Positions 14,698 through 22,087 of a stretch of DNA of 64,000 nucleotides are shown piece by piece. The DNA comes from Flavisolibacter ginsenosidimutans. Lineage in GTDB: Bacteria; Bacteroidota; Bacteroidia; Chitinophagales; Chitinophagaceae. Below the pieces are notes generated by a model that did no database searches, had not been told where the DNA came from, and saw nothing but the letters and a program-made list of their open reading frames with translations. Positions within the stretch are counted from its first letter, which is position 1, and each line of letters opens with the position of its first letter. The DNA lies in the NCBI RefSeq assembly GCF_007970805.1, contig NZ_CP042433.1, forward strand, positions 4,154,001 to 4,218,000, read 5' to 3'. Both the position numbers and the translations under genes were made by a program.

Positions 14698-15526
14698 CAA
14701 ACACAGTGCTCACCGCAATGGCTTCATTCGCGTTCAGGTCTTCTTCTACCTGCTTCAACTTCATGCGAATGGCTTGCACCGGCGCTTTGCCCAGCGGCAA
14801 CCGCAGCGCTTTGTTCTCGCTGTACACGTAATCAACAATGGCCTTTGCTGCCTTCACAGGGTCGCCTTCCTGCTTGCCGTTCATGTCGTTCACGTACTTG
14901 TAAGTGTTGCCTACCGGCGAGCTTTGATAGGCTTCAATTTTTTGTGCGGCGGCTTTCATTGAACCGGCTAAAAACTCCGTGCGAAAAGGGCCCGGTTCAA
15001 CAATGGTTACTTTGATGCCAAACGGTGCAACTTCCAGTGCCAATGCTTCGCTGAAGCCTTCCAGTGCAAACTTGCTGGCGTTGTATAACCCAAAACCCGC
15101 ACCGGCTCTAAAGCCTGCCTGTGAAGAAATCTGCACAATGTGTCCCGATCCTTGTTGACGCATGATGGGCAGCGCGGCTTTCGTCATTGCAATCGCACCA
15201 AAGAAATTTGTTTCCATCTGTGCTCTTATCTCTTCCATCGAAAATTCTTCAATGGCGCCCAGCGTTCCGTAGCCGGCGTTGTTTACCAATACGTCTATTC
15301 GTCCAAATTTTTCAATTGTCTGCTGCAAGGCGGCAGGAACTTTTTCTGTTTGCGTCACATCCAGTACAACACCAATGCCCTTACCGCCGTGTTGTTGCGA
15401 GAATTCATTTGCCTGTTCTTCTTTGCGAAAAGTGGCGGCAAGCTTGTCGCCTTTTTCGATGATCGCTTTTGCCAGTTCTGCGCCAAAGCCGCTTGAGGCG
15501 CCCGTGATAAACCAAACCTTTGCCAT
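14690..15526 (-). CDS. SDR family oxidoreductase
   Basis: 278 residues. TGASSGFG binds the cofactor; VNNAGYGT (~85), SSQAG (~136) and YNASK (~152) complete the classical SDR set. The length and the FxxPxGIKVTIVEPGPFRTEF segment fit the retinol-dehydrogenase-like or 17-beta-hydroxysteroid-like SDRs often annotated as short-chain oxidoreductases in soil bacteria. The substrate is unknown. Its last codons and stop (GTT GAT TAG) lie within the octamer repeat, so the C-terminus is in part repeat-derived. Confidence 0.85.
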   Translation of the reverse strand: MAKVWFITGASSGFGAELAKAIIEKGDKLAATFRKEEQANEFSQQHGGKGIGVVLDVTQTEKVPAALQQTIEKFGRIDVLVNNAGYGTLGAIEEFSMEEIRAQMETNFFGAIAMTKAALPIMRQQGSGHIVQISSQAGFRAGAGFGLYNASKFALEGFSEALALEVAPFGIKVTIVEPGPFRTEFLAGSMKAAAQKIEAYQSSPVGNTYKYVNDMNGKQEGDPVKAAKAIVDYVYSENKALRLPLGKAPVQAIRMKLKQVEEDLNANEAIAVSTVFVD

Positions 15527-15619
15527 AATCTTATTTTGTTTGATAAACGATTGACGAAGCCGAAAGTTTAAGCTGCCGCAAGATTTGTTCCGAAGTACGC
15601 CGGTTAAACCTTCGATAAT

Positions 15620-16288
15620 CTATGCAACCGTTCGGTTAATGAATGCAAGCAACGGTTGCAGGGCTTCAAAAGCCGCAACCGTTTTTTTGTGCAGCGAAGC
15701 TTTGGTAAGTTCTTCGTCGGTAATCTTTGTTTCGGCGATGAAGCTTTTCAGTCTTAAATAGTCAACAGCAGGGTTGTCTTTTTCGTAACCTTTGGGTGTA
15801 GTGCTTAAGCTTACATCGCTGCCCTTGTAAACGTCACCGTAAATTTTTTTGAAGTCCTTTTTTTTCACTATTGACTGAAACTCTTCCCAATTGTAATCAA
15901 TCTCTTGCCGCAAACCTTTTAGCGCAGGTGATTCGGGTTGCCACAAGCCGCCACCAATAAAACTTTGTCCTCCTGGTTCGCAATGAAAATAATAACCCGC
16001 AAACGGCGACTTTCTTCCACTGCGTTTGATGCTGGCGCCAAAGTGAGATTTGTACGGCGTCTTGTCGTTGGAGAAACGAATGTCGCGGTTGATGCGAAAG
16101 ATGCAATCGCGTGCTGTTAATCCCGTGATGGTTGTATCGTTTTTCTGCACGGCATCAATCACCAATTGAATGAAGTTAGAGAAATCAATCCGTGCGGCTT
16201 CGTACTGCGCACGGTGCGCATCAAACCAGGACTTGTTGTTGTTCTTCTTTAACTGTGATAAAAATTTCAGCGTCTGCGGTTCCAGCAT
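15620..16288 (-). CDS. DUF2461 (TIGR02453) family protein
   Basis: 222 residues from the ATG at 16288 (MLEPQTLKFL), placed after the divergent repeat. Family motifs are LKKNNNKSWFDAHRAQYE near the N-terminus, CIFRINRDIRFSNDKTPYK and a GGYYFH-like GYYFHCEPGG segment. The family is widespread in bacteria and fungi with no established function; the conserved FRxxRDxRFSxDKxPYK suggests phosphate or nucleic acid binding. Divergent from paaE. Confidence 0.85.
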   Translation of the reverse strand: MLEPQTLKFLSQLKKNNNKSWFDAHRAQYEAARIDFSNFIQLVIDAVQKNDTTITGLTARDCIFRINRDIRFSNDKTPYKSHFGASIKRSGRKSPFAGYYFHCEPGGQSFIGGGLWQPESPALKGLRQEIDYNWEEFQSIVKKKDFKKIYGDVYKGSDVSLSTTPKGYEKDNPAVDYLRLKSFIAETKITDEELTKASLHKKTVAAFEALQPLLAFINRTVA

Positions 16289-16296
16289 GATTGGTT

Positions 16297-16428
16297 TGGC
16301 GTTTACGGTTTGTTGTTTGTGGTTGGGGTGTTTGTGCAAGATACCAACAGAGCGCAAACCTTTTCTGTTGAATCAAATCTTGAACAACAAAAGTTTGTTT
16401 GTAACTACAAACCACAAACCGTAAACCC
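16297..16428. repeat. Inverted heptamer tracts between DUF2461 and paaE
   Basis: GTTTACG, GTTTGTT and GTTTGTG units at 16297-16320 are mirrored by CTACAAACCACAAACC-type units at 16404-16428. The arms are near complementary and enclose about 80 bases with no gene. Confidence 0.65.
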
Positions 16429-16438
16429 TTCCGCCGCT

Positions 16439-16446
16439 TATCTTTG
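16439..16446 (+). promoter_or_regulatory. -7 box of paaE
   Basis: TATCTTTG, 16 bases before ATG 16463, just outside the right repeat arm. Confidence 0.5.
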
Positions 16447-16462
16447 GCGCTTTACGATTGCC

Positions 16463-17542
16463 ATGATTCACTTTCACCCTTTGCGTGTAAAAAAAGTTGA
16501 GAAGGAAACCGATGATTGTGTGTCCATTGAGTTTGACGTACCGGCCGAATTGCAGGAAACGTTTCGTTTTAAGCAGGGACAAAATCTCACGATAAAAAAA
16601 TGGCTCAACGGCGAAGAACTGCGCCGCAATTATTCCATCTGCACAAGTCCGTTTGACAACAAATTAAAAGTGGCGGTAAAGAAAGCGGAAGGCGGTTTGT
16701 TCTCCACCTTTGCCAATGATGAATTGAAAGCCGGCGACGTTTTGGACGTGCTTCCACCCACGGGAAAGTTTTACACGGATCTGCATCCTTCAAACAAAAA
16801 ATCCTACGTGGCCTTTGCAGCGGGCAGCGGCATTACACCCGTTCTTTCCATCGTTAAAACAACGCTGCTCACGGAACCACAAAGCAATTTTGCATTGGTG
16901 TACGGCAACCGCACCAAGAGCAACATCATCTTTAAAGAAGAACTGGAGGCGTTGAAAGATAAGTTCATCGATCGCTTGCGCGTCTATCATATTTTAAGCC
17001 GTGAAAAAACCGACGCCGAATTGAATTACGGACGGATTGATGTACCCAAACTCGAACTGGTATTCAGTAAAGTAATTGACGCAAAAGCCTGCGACGAGTT
17101 TTTTCTCTGCGGCCCGGAAGAAATGATTTTTTGCATCAAAGGCTATTTGGAAGGCCGGGGCATTGCACCGGATAAAATTCACTTCGAACTCTTCACCGTG
17201 CCCGGACAAAAACAATCGGCAATCAGTAATCAACAATCGGCCATTGAAGACAAAAGTGCAAAAGCAAAAATCAGCGTAAAAGTTGACGGCATTTTATTCG
17301 ACTTTGATTTGGCTTATGAAAGTGAAAGCATTTTGGATGCTGCTTTAAAGCAAGGTGCCGACCTTCCGTATGCCTGCAAAGGCGGTGTGTGCACTACATG
17401 TAAGGCAAAGCTTGTGGAAGGCGAAGTTTCAATGGACGTTAATTGGGGTTTGGAGCCAGAGGAAGTTGCGCAAGGCTATGTACTTACATGCCAGTCGCAT
17501 CCAAAAACTGAAAAAGTTGTTGTTGACTTTGATGCAAAATAA
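16463..17542 (+). CDS. paaE: Phenylacetyl-CoA epoxidase reductase subunit (PaaE)
   Basis: 359 residues. It passes electrons from NADPH to the PaaABC oxygenase that epoxidises phenylacetyl-CoA. An FAD domain (~1-100; RRNYSICTSP), an NAD domain (~108-235; AAGSGITPVLSI, EFFLCGPEEMI) and a C-terminal 2Fe-2S ferredoxin domain (~265-359; YACKGGVCTTC plus a late Cys in LTCQ) are in the PaaE order. The linker at residues 251-260 (QSAISNQQSA) is encoded by four 7-base repeat units (17213-17240). paaA-C lie 0.7 kb downstream, separated by an opposite-strand gene. Confidence 0.9.
   Translation: MIHFHPLRVKKVEKETDDCVSIEFDVPAELQETFRFKQGQNLTIKKWLNGEELRRNYSICTSPFDNKLKVAVKKAEGGLFSTFANDELKAGDVLDVLPPTGKFYTDLHPSNKKSYVAFAAGSGITPVLSIVKTTLLTEPQSNFALVYGNRTKSNIIFKEELEALKDKFIDRLRVYHILSREKTDAELNYGRIDVPKLELVFSKVIDAKACDEFFLCGPEEMIFCIKGYLEGRGIAPDKIHFELFTVPGQKQSAISNQQSAIEDKSAKAKISVKVDGILFDFDLAYESESILDAALKQGADLPYACKGGVCTTCKAKLVEGEVSMDVNWGLEPEEVAQGYVLTCQSHPKTEKVVVDFDAK
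17213..17240 (+). repeat. Four heptamers inside the paaE reading frame
   Basis: Exactly 28 bases made of CAATCGG, CAATCAG, TAATCAA and CAATCGG, read in frame as a Gln/Ser-rich interdomain linker. Confidence 0.75.
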
Positions 17543-17585
17543 AAGAGCCGCAAACGCAGCTCTCTTCCCAAAAGCAAAAAATGTA

Positions 17586-18101
17586 TTAAGCGGTCGGCCT
17601 TGTTGGTTCATCCGTCGTAGGCTTAGAAACTGTTGTCGTCGTTCCGGTAACGTTCGTGGTTGTTGTGTTGGTGGAATGCATTTTTCTTTCCAGGTCTCCT
17701 TTCAAACTATCGAAGCCGCTTTGCAGGCTTGCGCCGGCAGTGCGAAACATAAAGGCAAAGGCGATGATGGCAAGCGAAGCAATCAAAGCACCATAAAAAC
17801 CAATCCCTAATAATCCGGAACTTGCCGCATCAAAAAAGTTTATCACCATGATCAGCGCAGCTACACCACCGGCTATCAGGGCAATCATCCAGTTGGTTTG
17901 ATTGAGGCTGGTGGTTTGATCGCCCATCAGCACAAGTGCGCCGGCTGCCACAAAACAGAGAAACACAAAAATACCCGAACCGTGCATTCCGCTAACGGAA
18001 AAACCGAGAAAAGACACCCATGGTAAAAACATGGAAATGACGCCGACAGCCGCCGCTATCAGGATCATTTTTCGTTGTTTGCTCATTGTTTGAAAGTTCA
18101 T
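17586..18101 (-). CDS. Four-helix membrane protein, unknown
   Basis: 171 residues (or 166 from the second ATG at 18086). Four hydrophobic segments lie at about 12-32, 40-58, 72-90 and 97-116; a Thr-rich, low-complexity tail (TTTTNVTGTTTT) of ~35 residues follows. It carries no recognised motif. The gene sits opposite in sense to paaE and paaA and splits the paa cluster, so it is probably unrelated to phenylacetate catabolism. Confidence 0.65.
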   Translation of the reverse strand: MNFQTMSKQRKMILIAAAVGVISMFLPWVSFLGFSVSGMHGSGIFVFLCFVAAGALVLMGDQTTSLNQTNWMIALIAGGVAALIMVINFFDAASSGLLGIGFYGALIASLAIIAFAFMFRTAGASLQSGFDSLKGDLERKMHSTNTTTTNVTGTTTTVSKPTTDEPTRPTA

Positions 18102-18261
18102 GGTAAAAAATTTACAAGTAAGTTACACAGAAGATGCGGGCCTGACAAAATCCTTTTTTACCGCGGCTTTTCGCTGAAATCTCATCTTGAACCTTAACCT
18201 TAATCTAACCGGCCCTTGCTTATTTTTACAGCTTAAAGCTTGCTATATGCCCGTTCAGAAC

Positions 18262-19194
18262 ATGGAAAAAATCTTCCAGGATAAAATTGATGCGGAGGTA
18301 CGCATCGAGCCTAAAGACTGGATGCCGGAGAAGTACCGGCAAACGCTTATCCGGCAAATCTCCCAGCACGCACACAGCGAAATTGTAGGCATGTTGCCCG
18401 AAGGCAATTGGATCAGCCGGGCGCCTTCGTTAAAACGCAAACAAATTCTTATTGCCAAAGTACAGGACGAAGCCGGCCACGGCCTCTATCTCTACAGCGC
18501 TGCCGAAACCCTCGGCATTAGCCGCGACGAAATGATTGAACAATTGCACAGCGGCAAGGCCAAATATTCGTCCATCTTCAATTACCCAACATTAACCTGG
18601 GCCGACATGGGCGTGATTGGCTGGCTGGTTGACGGTGCCGCCATCATGAACCAGGTACCGCTTTGCCGCACCAGTTACGGGCCGTACAGCCGCGCCATGA
18701 TTCGCGTTTGCAAAGAAGAAAGTTTTCACCAACGACAAGGTTTCGAAAGCCTTGTTGTATTAAGCAAAGGCAGCGAAGAACAAAGAGCAATGGTGCAGGA
18801 CGCAATTGACCGTTGGTGGTGGCCATCATTAATGATGTTTGGTCCGCACGACAGCGAAAGCACCAACACCGAAGCAAGCATGAAGTGGAAGATAAAACGC
18901 TTCGGCAACGACGAATTGCGCCAGCGTTTTGTGGACATGTGCACCGAGCAAGTGAAGTTGCTGAACATGACCTTGCCAGACCCGGATTTAAAGTGGAACG
19001 AAGAGCGGCAGCATTACGATTTTGGAAAAATCAATTGGGAAGAATTCTGGAACGTGGTAAGCGGCAACGGCCCTTGCAACAAACAACGCCTGGACGCACG
19101 ACGCAAAGCCTGGGAAGAAGGTGGCTGGGTACGCGAAGCCGCGAAGGCTCATGCAGAAAAAAGAGCGGTGCGGAGTAAGAGGGAAGCGGCGTAA
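18262..19194 (+). CDS. paaA: Phenylacetyl-CoA epoxidase catalytic subunit PaaA
   Basis: 310 residues from ATG 18262; an in-frame ATG at 18247 adds five residues. It is the diiron oxygenase subunit of the PaaABCE complex. It closely follows the E. coli sequence, including IEPxDWMPxxYRxTLIRQI, [32 protein letters not shown] and [13 protein letters not shown]. The last two segments supply the Glu/His iron ligands. [12 protein letters not shown] and DLKWNEE are also conserved. It leads a paaA-paaB-paaC run. Confidence 0.96.
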   Translation: MEKIFQDKIDAEVRIEPKDWMPEKYRQTLIRQISQHAHSEIVGMLPEGNWISRAPSLKRKQILIAKVQDEAGHGLYLYSAAETLGISRDEMIEQLHSGKAKYSSIFNYPTLTWADMGVIGWLVDGAAIMNQVPLCRTSYGPYSRAMIRVCKEESFHQRQGFESLVVLSKGSEEQRAMVQDAIDRWWWPSLMMFGPHDSESTNTEASMKWKIKRFGNDELRQRFVDMCTEQVKLLNMTLPDPDLKWNEERQHYDFGKINWEEFWNVVSGNGPCNKQRLDARRKAWEEGGWVREAAKAHAEKRAVRSKREAA

Positions 19195-19209
19195 TTTTTT
19201 GAATCAGAC

Positions 19210-19256
19210 GTTCAACCATCCATTAAACTTTCGTTGCGTCGCACTCTTGTACATTC
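19210..19256 (+). repeat. Dispersed ~47-base repeat, copy B
   Basis: In the paaA-paaB spacer, with core TTGCGTCGCACTC. Ungapped alignment to copy C over 47 bases. It would be transcribed as part of the paa mRNA. Confidence 0.7.
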
Positions 19257-19291
19257 TGTAATTCTATTCAGCATTAATTGAAATATCGAAG

Positions 19292-19654
19292 ATGAAACTC
19301 TTTACTAAATTCTACTACGGCGACTACGGTGACAAGGAAGCCCCAACCGGCGGCGGCATTTCAAATGCTCCAAAAAATGAATGGCCTTTGTGGGAAGTTT
19401 TTATTCGCAGCAAGCAAGGCCTCGACCACAAACACGTTGGCAGCCTTCATGCAGCAGATGCGCAGATGGCCATTGAAAACGCAAGAGACGTTTACACGCG
19501 GCGACTTGAAGGCGTAAGCATTTGGGTGGTGGAAAGCAAACACGTTCACGCATCAAATCCCGACGAAGCCGAAAGTTTTTACGAGCCTGCGGCCGACAAA
19601 GTTTATCGTCATCCGACTTTTTACGATTTGCCCGACGAAGTAAAACACATGTAA
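19292..19654 (+). CDS. paaB: Phenylacetyl-CoA epoxidase subunit PaaB
   Basis: 120 residues. PaaB is a small, non-catalytic structural subunit of the epoxidase. NEWPLWEVFIRSKQGLDHKHVGSLHA is the diagnostic N-terminal stretch, followed by ALxNARDVYTRR-like NARDVYTRR and WVVESKHVHAS. The protein is longer than E. coli PaaB by a C-terminal AADKVYRHPTFYDLP, usual for this phylum. It is 97 bases after paaA and 62 bases before the probable paaC start. Confidence 0.94.
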   Translation: MKLFTKFYYGDYGDKEAPTGGGISNAPKNEWPLWEVFIRSKQGLDHKHVGSLHAADAQMAIENARDVYTRRLEGVSIWVVESKHVHASNPDEAESFYEPAADKVYRHPTFYDLPDEVKHM

Positions 19655-19697
19655 CCGCGGATTGCCGGGATTTTAAAACGATTAGCAGGATTGCTTT

Positions 19698-19737
19698 AAC
19701 CAATCAACCCCTCAACTTGTCAACCCCTCAACTTTTT
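19698..19737 (+). repeat. Octamer tract overlapping the paaC start
   Basis: Five successive 8-base units beginning AAC (such as AACCAATC, AACCCCTC, AACTTGTC). The third contains the TTG that is the best paaC start codon. A second, looser GGATT-containing repeat occupies 19655-19693 after the paaB stop. Confidence 0.75.
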
Positions 19738-20514
19738 TTATACAACCTTCATCTTGCGGACAATGCGCTGATGCTTGCCCAGCGCAACAGCGAATGGACG
19801 GGCCATGGTCCTGTGCTGGAACAAGACATTGCCATCACTAATATTTCGCTTGACCTTTTGGGGCAGGCCAGAAACTTTTATCAATACGCCGCATCACTTT
19901 ACAACGGCTTTGATAACGACGAGAAAAAAGCCGTTGATCAATACGTTCCGCGTCTTTGGAAAACCTACAACCGCGAATTGGAGGAAGACGATCTTGCTTT
20001 CCTTCGCGACGAACATCAATACCTCAATTTGCTCATCGCCGAATTGCCAAAAGGCGATTGGGCTTTTAGCGTTCTGCGGCAGTTTTTTTTCAGCGTTTTT
20101 CAATTCCATCAATACCAGCAACTGCAACAAAACAACGATGCGCAACTGGCAGCCATTGCGGAAAAATCAATCAAGGAAGTTGCTTATCACTTACGCTGGA
20201 GTGGCGAGTGGGTGATTCGTTTGGGCGATGGAACGGACGAAAGCAACCGGCGCATAAAAAACGTACTCGCAGATCTCTGGCCCTTTACCGGTGAGATGTT
20301 TGTGGGAGCAACATTTGAAGCAATAAATGTTTCATTGTTAAAAGAAGCATGGCTGCAAAAAGTGCAAGCCGTGTTTATCGAAGCAACGTTAGAAATGCCC
20401 GCAGCAAAATGGTTTCAATCGGGCGGTAAAGAAGGCCGCCATACCGAACATTTAGGGTATTTACTTGCCGAGATGCAATGCCTGCAACGCACCTATCCAA
20501 ACGTTACCTGGTAA
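19717..20514 (+). CDS. paaC: Phenylacetyl-CoA epoxidase subunit PaaC
   Basis: 265 residues from TTG 19717. PaaC is the inactive ferritin-like partner of PaaA that shapes the heterodimer. It is recognised by LADNALMLAQRNSEWTGHGPVLEQDIAITNISLDLLGQARNF, here only cited in part: LGQARNF, EEDDLAFLRDEHQYLN, YHLRWSGEW and GGKEGRHTEHLG. No ATG exists in the N-terminal region; TTG 19717 gives an N-terminus of about the expected length and lies inside an octamer repeat. paaD, normally next, is absent: the following gene is an AlkA-like glycosylase four bases later. Confidence 0.9.
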   Translation: MSTPQLFLYNLHLADNALMLAQRNSEWTGHGPVLEQDIAITNISLDLLGQARNFYQYAASLYNGFDNDEKKAVDQYVPRLWKTYNRELEEDDLAFLRDEHQYLNLLIAELPKGDWAFSVLRQFFFSVFQFHQYQQLQQNNDAQLAAIAEKSIKEVAYHLRWSGEWVIRLGDGTDESNRRIKNVLADLWPFTGEMFVGATFEAINVSLLKEAWLQKVQAVFIEATLEMPAAKWFQSGGKEGRHTEHLGYLLAEMQCLQRTYPNVTW

Positions 20515-20518
20515 GTTC

Positions 20519-21148
20519 ATGCTGCGGTTTACGAAAGAAAATTTTGTTGCGCTTTGCGATAAGCTAAGTGCAAACGACATGCGTCTGAACAGCATCGTTT
20601 CCGAATACGGTTACCCGCCGCTTTGGACAAGACCAAACACATTTGAAACGCTTGTTCTTACCATTCTTGAACAGCAGGTTTCACTCGCATCAGCTTATGC
20701 GGCCTACAAAAAGCTGAAAGAACGACTTGGAAAAATCACGCCGCAAGGCTTGCTTTCCTTAAGCGATAAAGACTTAAGAAGCTGCTATTTCAGTCGCCAG
20801 AAAATTGTGTACACACGAGGCTTAGCAGAGACCATCGTTGCAAAGAAAATCAACCTGAAAGCTTTTGAAACAAAAGAAGACGCAGTCATTCGCAAAGAAC
20901 TGACAGCCTTAAAAGGAATTGGCAACTGGACTGTTGATATTTACCTGCTCCATGCACTTCAACACGCAGATGTTTTTCCGGTTGGTGATTTGGCTTTAGT
21001 AAACGCAGTAAAAATGATAACGGGGCAATCGTTCACAAAAGAAGAAATTATGGCAATGGCCGAAACCTGGAAGCCCTATCGTTCCATTGCCACCATGATT
21101 CTTTGGCATTATTACATTAAAAAGAAAAACATCAAACTGCTCCATTGA
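20519..21148 (+). CDS. DNA-3-methyladenine glycosylase family protein (AlkA-like)
   Basis: 209 residues starting at 20519, four bases after paaC, so probably cotranscribed with it. The helix-hairpin-helix motif is LKGIGNWTVDIYLLHAL and the catalytic Asp follows in FPVGDLALVNAV. ILEQQVSLASA early in the protein is typical of HhH-GPD enzymes that excise alkylated bases. It lacks the N-terminal TATA-binding-like domain of E. coli AlkA (282 residues) and is closer to the short AlkA/MAG type. A role beside paa genes might be repair of epoxide damage, but this is inference. Confidence 0.85.
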   Translation: MLRFTKENFVALCDKLSANDMRLNSIVSEYGYPPLWTRPNTFETLVLTILEQQVSLASAYAAYKKLKERLGKITPQGLLSLSDKDLRSCYFSRQKIVYTRGLAETIVAKKINLKAFETKEDAVIRKELTALKGIGNWTVDIYLLHALQHADVFPVGDLALVNAVKMITGQSFTKEEIMAMAETWKPYRSIATMILWHYYIKKKNIKLLH

Positions 21149-21195
21149 TCAAAAAACAAGGGTTTGGATAGATTGAAAAGATTTTGACAGAAACA

Positions 21196-21230
21196 AAAGA
21201 GCCGTTCATTACTGAACGACTCTTTCTTTA
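21196..21230. terminator. Terminator after the AlkA-like gene
   Basis: AAAGAG..CGTTCA paired with TGAACG.CTCTTT around a four-base loop, followed by a T-rich run. Confidence 0.65.
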
Positions 21231-21285
21231 TAAAGGCTATCCTGTTTCTTGCTAATCCTACTAATTCCCAAATTATGGTTTAAGG

Positions 21286-22041
21286 CTACATGTACAATCC
21301 GCCGTCCACGCTCAACACTTGCCCGGTCATATAGGCGCTCATATCACTTGCAAGAAACAGCGTAACATTCGCAATGTCTTCCGCGGTACCAAAGCGGCCC
21401 AGCGGAATGCCTGCTTTGTATTTGTCTGCCTGCTCACCTTCTTTGAGGTAAGAGGTCATGTCCGTTTCCACAAAGCCCGGCGCAATGGCATTGCAGCGAA
21501 CGTTGCGTGAACCCAATTCTTTTGCAACCGATTTTGTAAAACCCAAAATGCCGGCCTTTGAAGCGGCGTAACTTCCTTGTCCTGCGTTGCCCATCAAACC
21601 AATTACGGAACTCATGTTGACGATGCTGCCACTCTTTGCTTTCATCATCGGCCGAATGACTTGCTTGGTCATGTTGAATACACTTTTCAAATTTATGTTC
21701 ATCACATCATCCCAGCTTTCCGGCGTCATGCGCAGCAATAGATTGTCTTTTGAAATGCCTGCGTTGTTCACGCAAACGTCTACCGAGCCAAACTCTTTCA
21801 CCACGTCGTTTACGAAGCTTTCGCATTGCGAAAATTCACCGGCATTGCTGCGGTAGGCTTTTGCTTTTACGCCATGGCCGGCCAATTTTTCTTCCAGTGA
21901 TTTTGCTTTGTCTGCACTGCTTTCGCTAACGTAAGTAAACGCGATGTTTGCGCCGTGTTCGGCCAGTTTCAGGGCAATGCCTTCGCCGATGCCGCGGGCC
22001 GCGCCGGTTACGATGACAACTTTATTTTCGAGAAGTCTCAT
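21286..22041 (-). CDS. fabG: 3-oxoacyl-[acyl-carrier-protein] reductase
   Basis: 251 residues. It reduces 3-oxoacyl-ACP with NADPH in fatty acid elongation. TGAARGIG, CVNNAGISKDNLLLRM, SSVIGLMGN, YAASKAG and APGFVETDMT are the FabG series, ending with the conserved SVDGGLYM. The NLLLRM and NAGQ segments favour true FabG over a general SDR. The gene is unlinked to other fab genes here and is followed, on the same strand, by no gene until the AlkA terminator. Confidence 0.88.
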   Translation of the reverse strand: MRLLENKVVIVTGAARGIGEGIALKLAEHGANIAFTYVSESSADKAKSLEEKLAGHGVKAKAYRSNAGEFSQCESFVNDVVKEFGSVDVCVNNAGISKDNLLLRMTPESWDDVMNINLKSVFNMTKQVIRPMMKAKSGSIVNMSSVIGLMGNAGQGSYAASKAGILGFTKSVAKELGSRNVRCNAIAPGFVETDMTSYLKEGEQADKYKAGIPLGRFGTAEDIANVTLFLASDMSAYMTGQVLSVDGGLYM

Positions 22042-22087
22042 GTTGGTTTGATTTTAAACGTTCGCAAAGTAATGGATTCGGTTTGTA

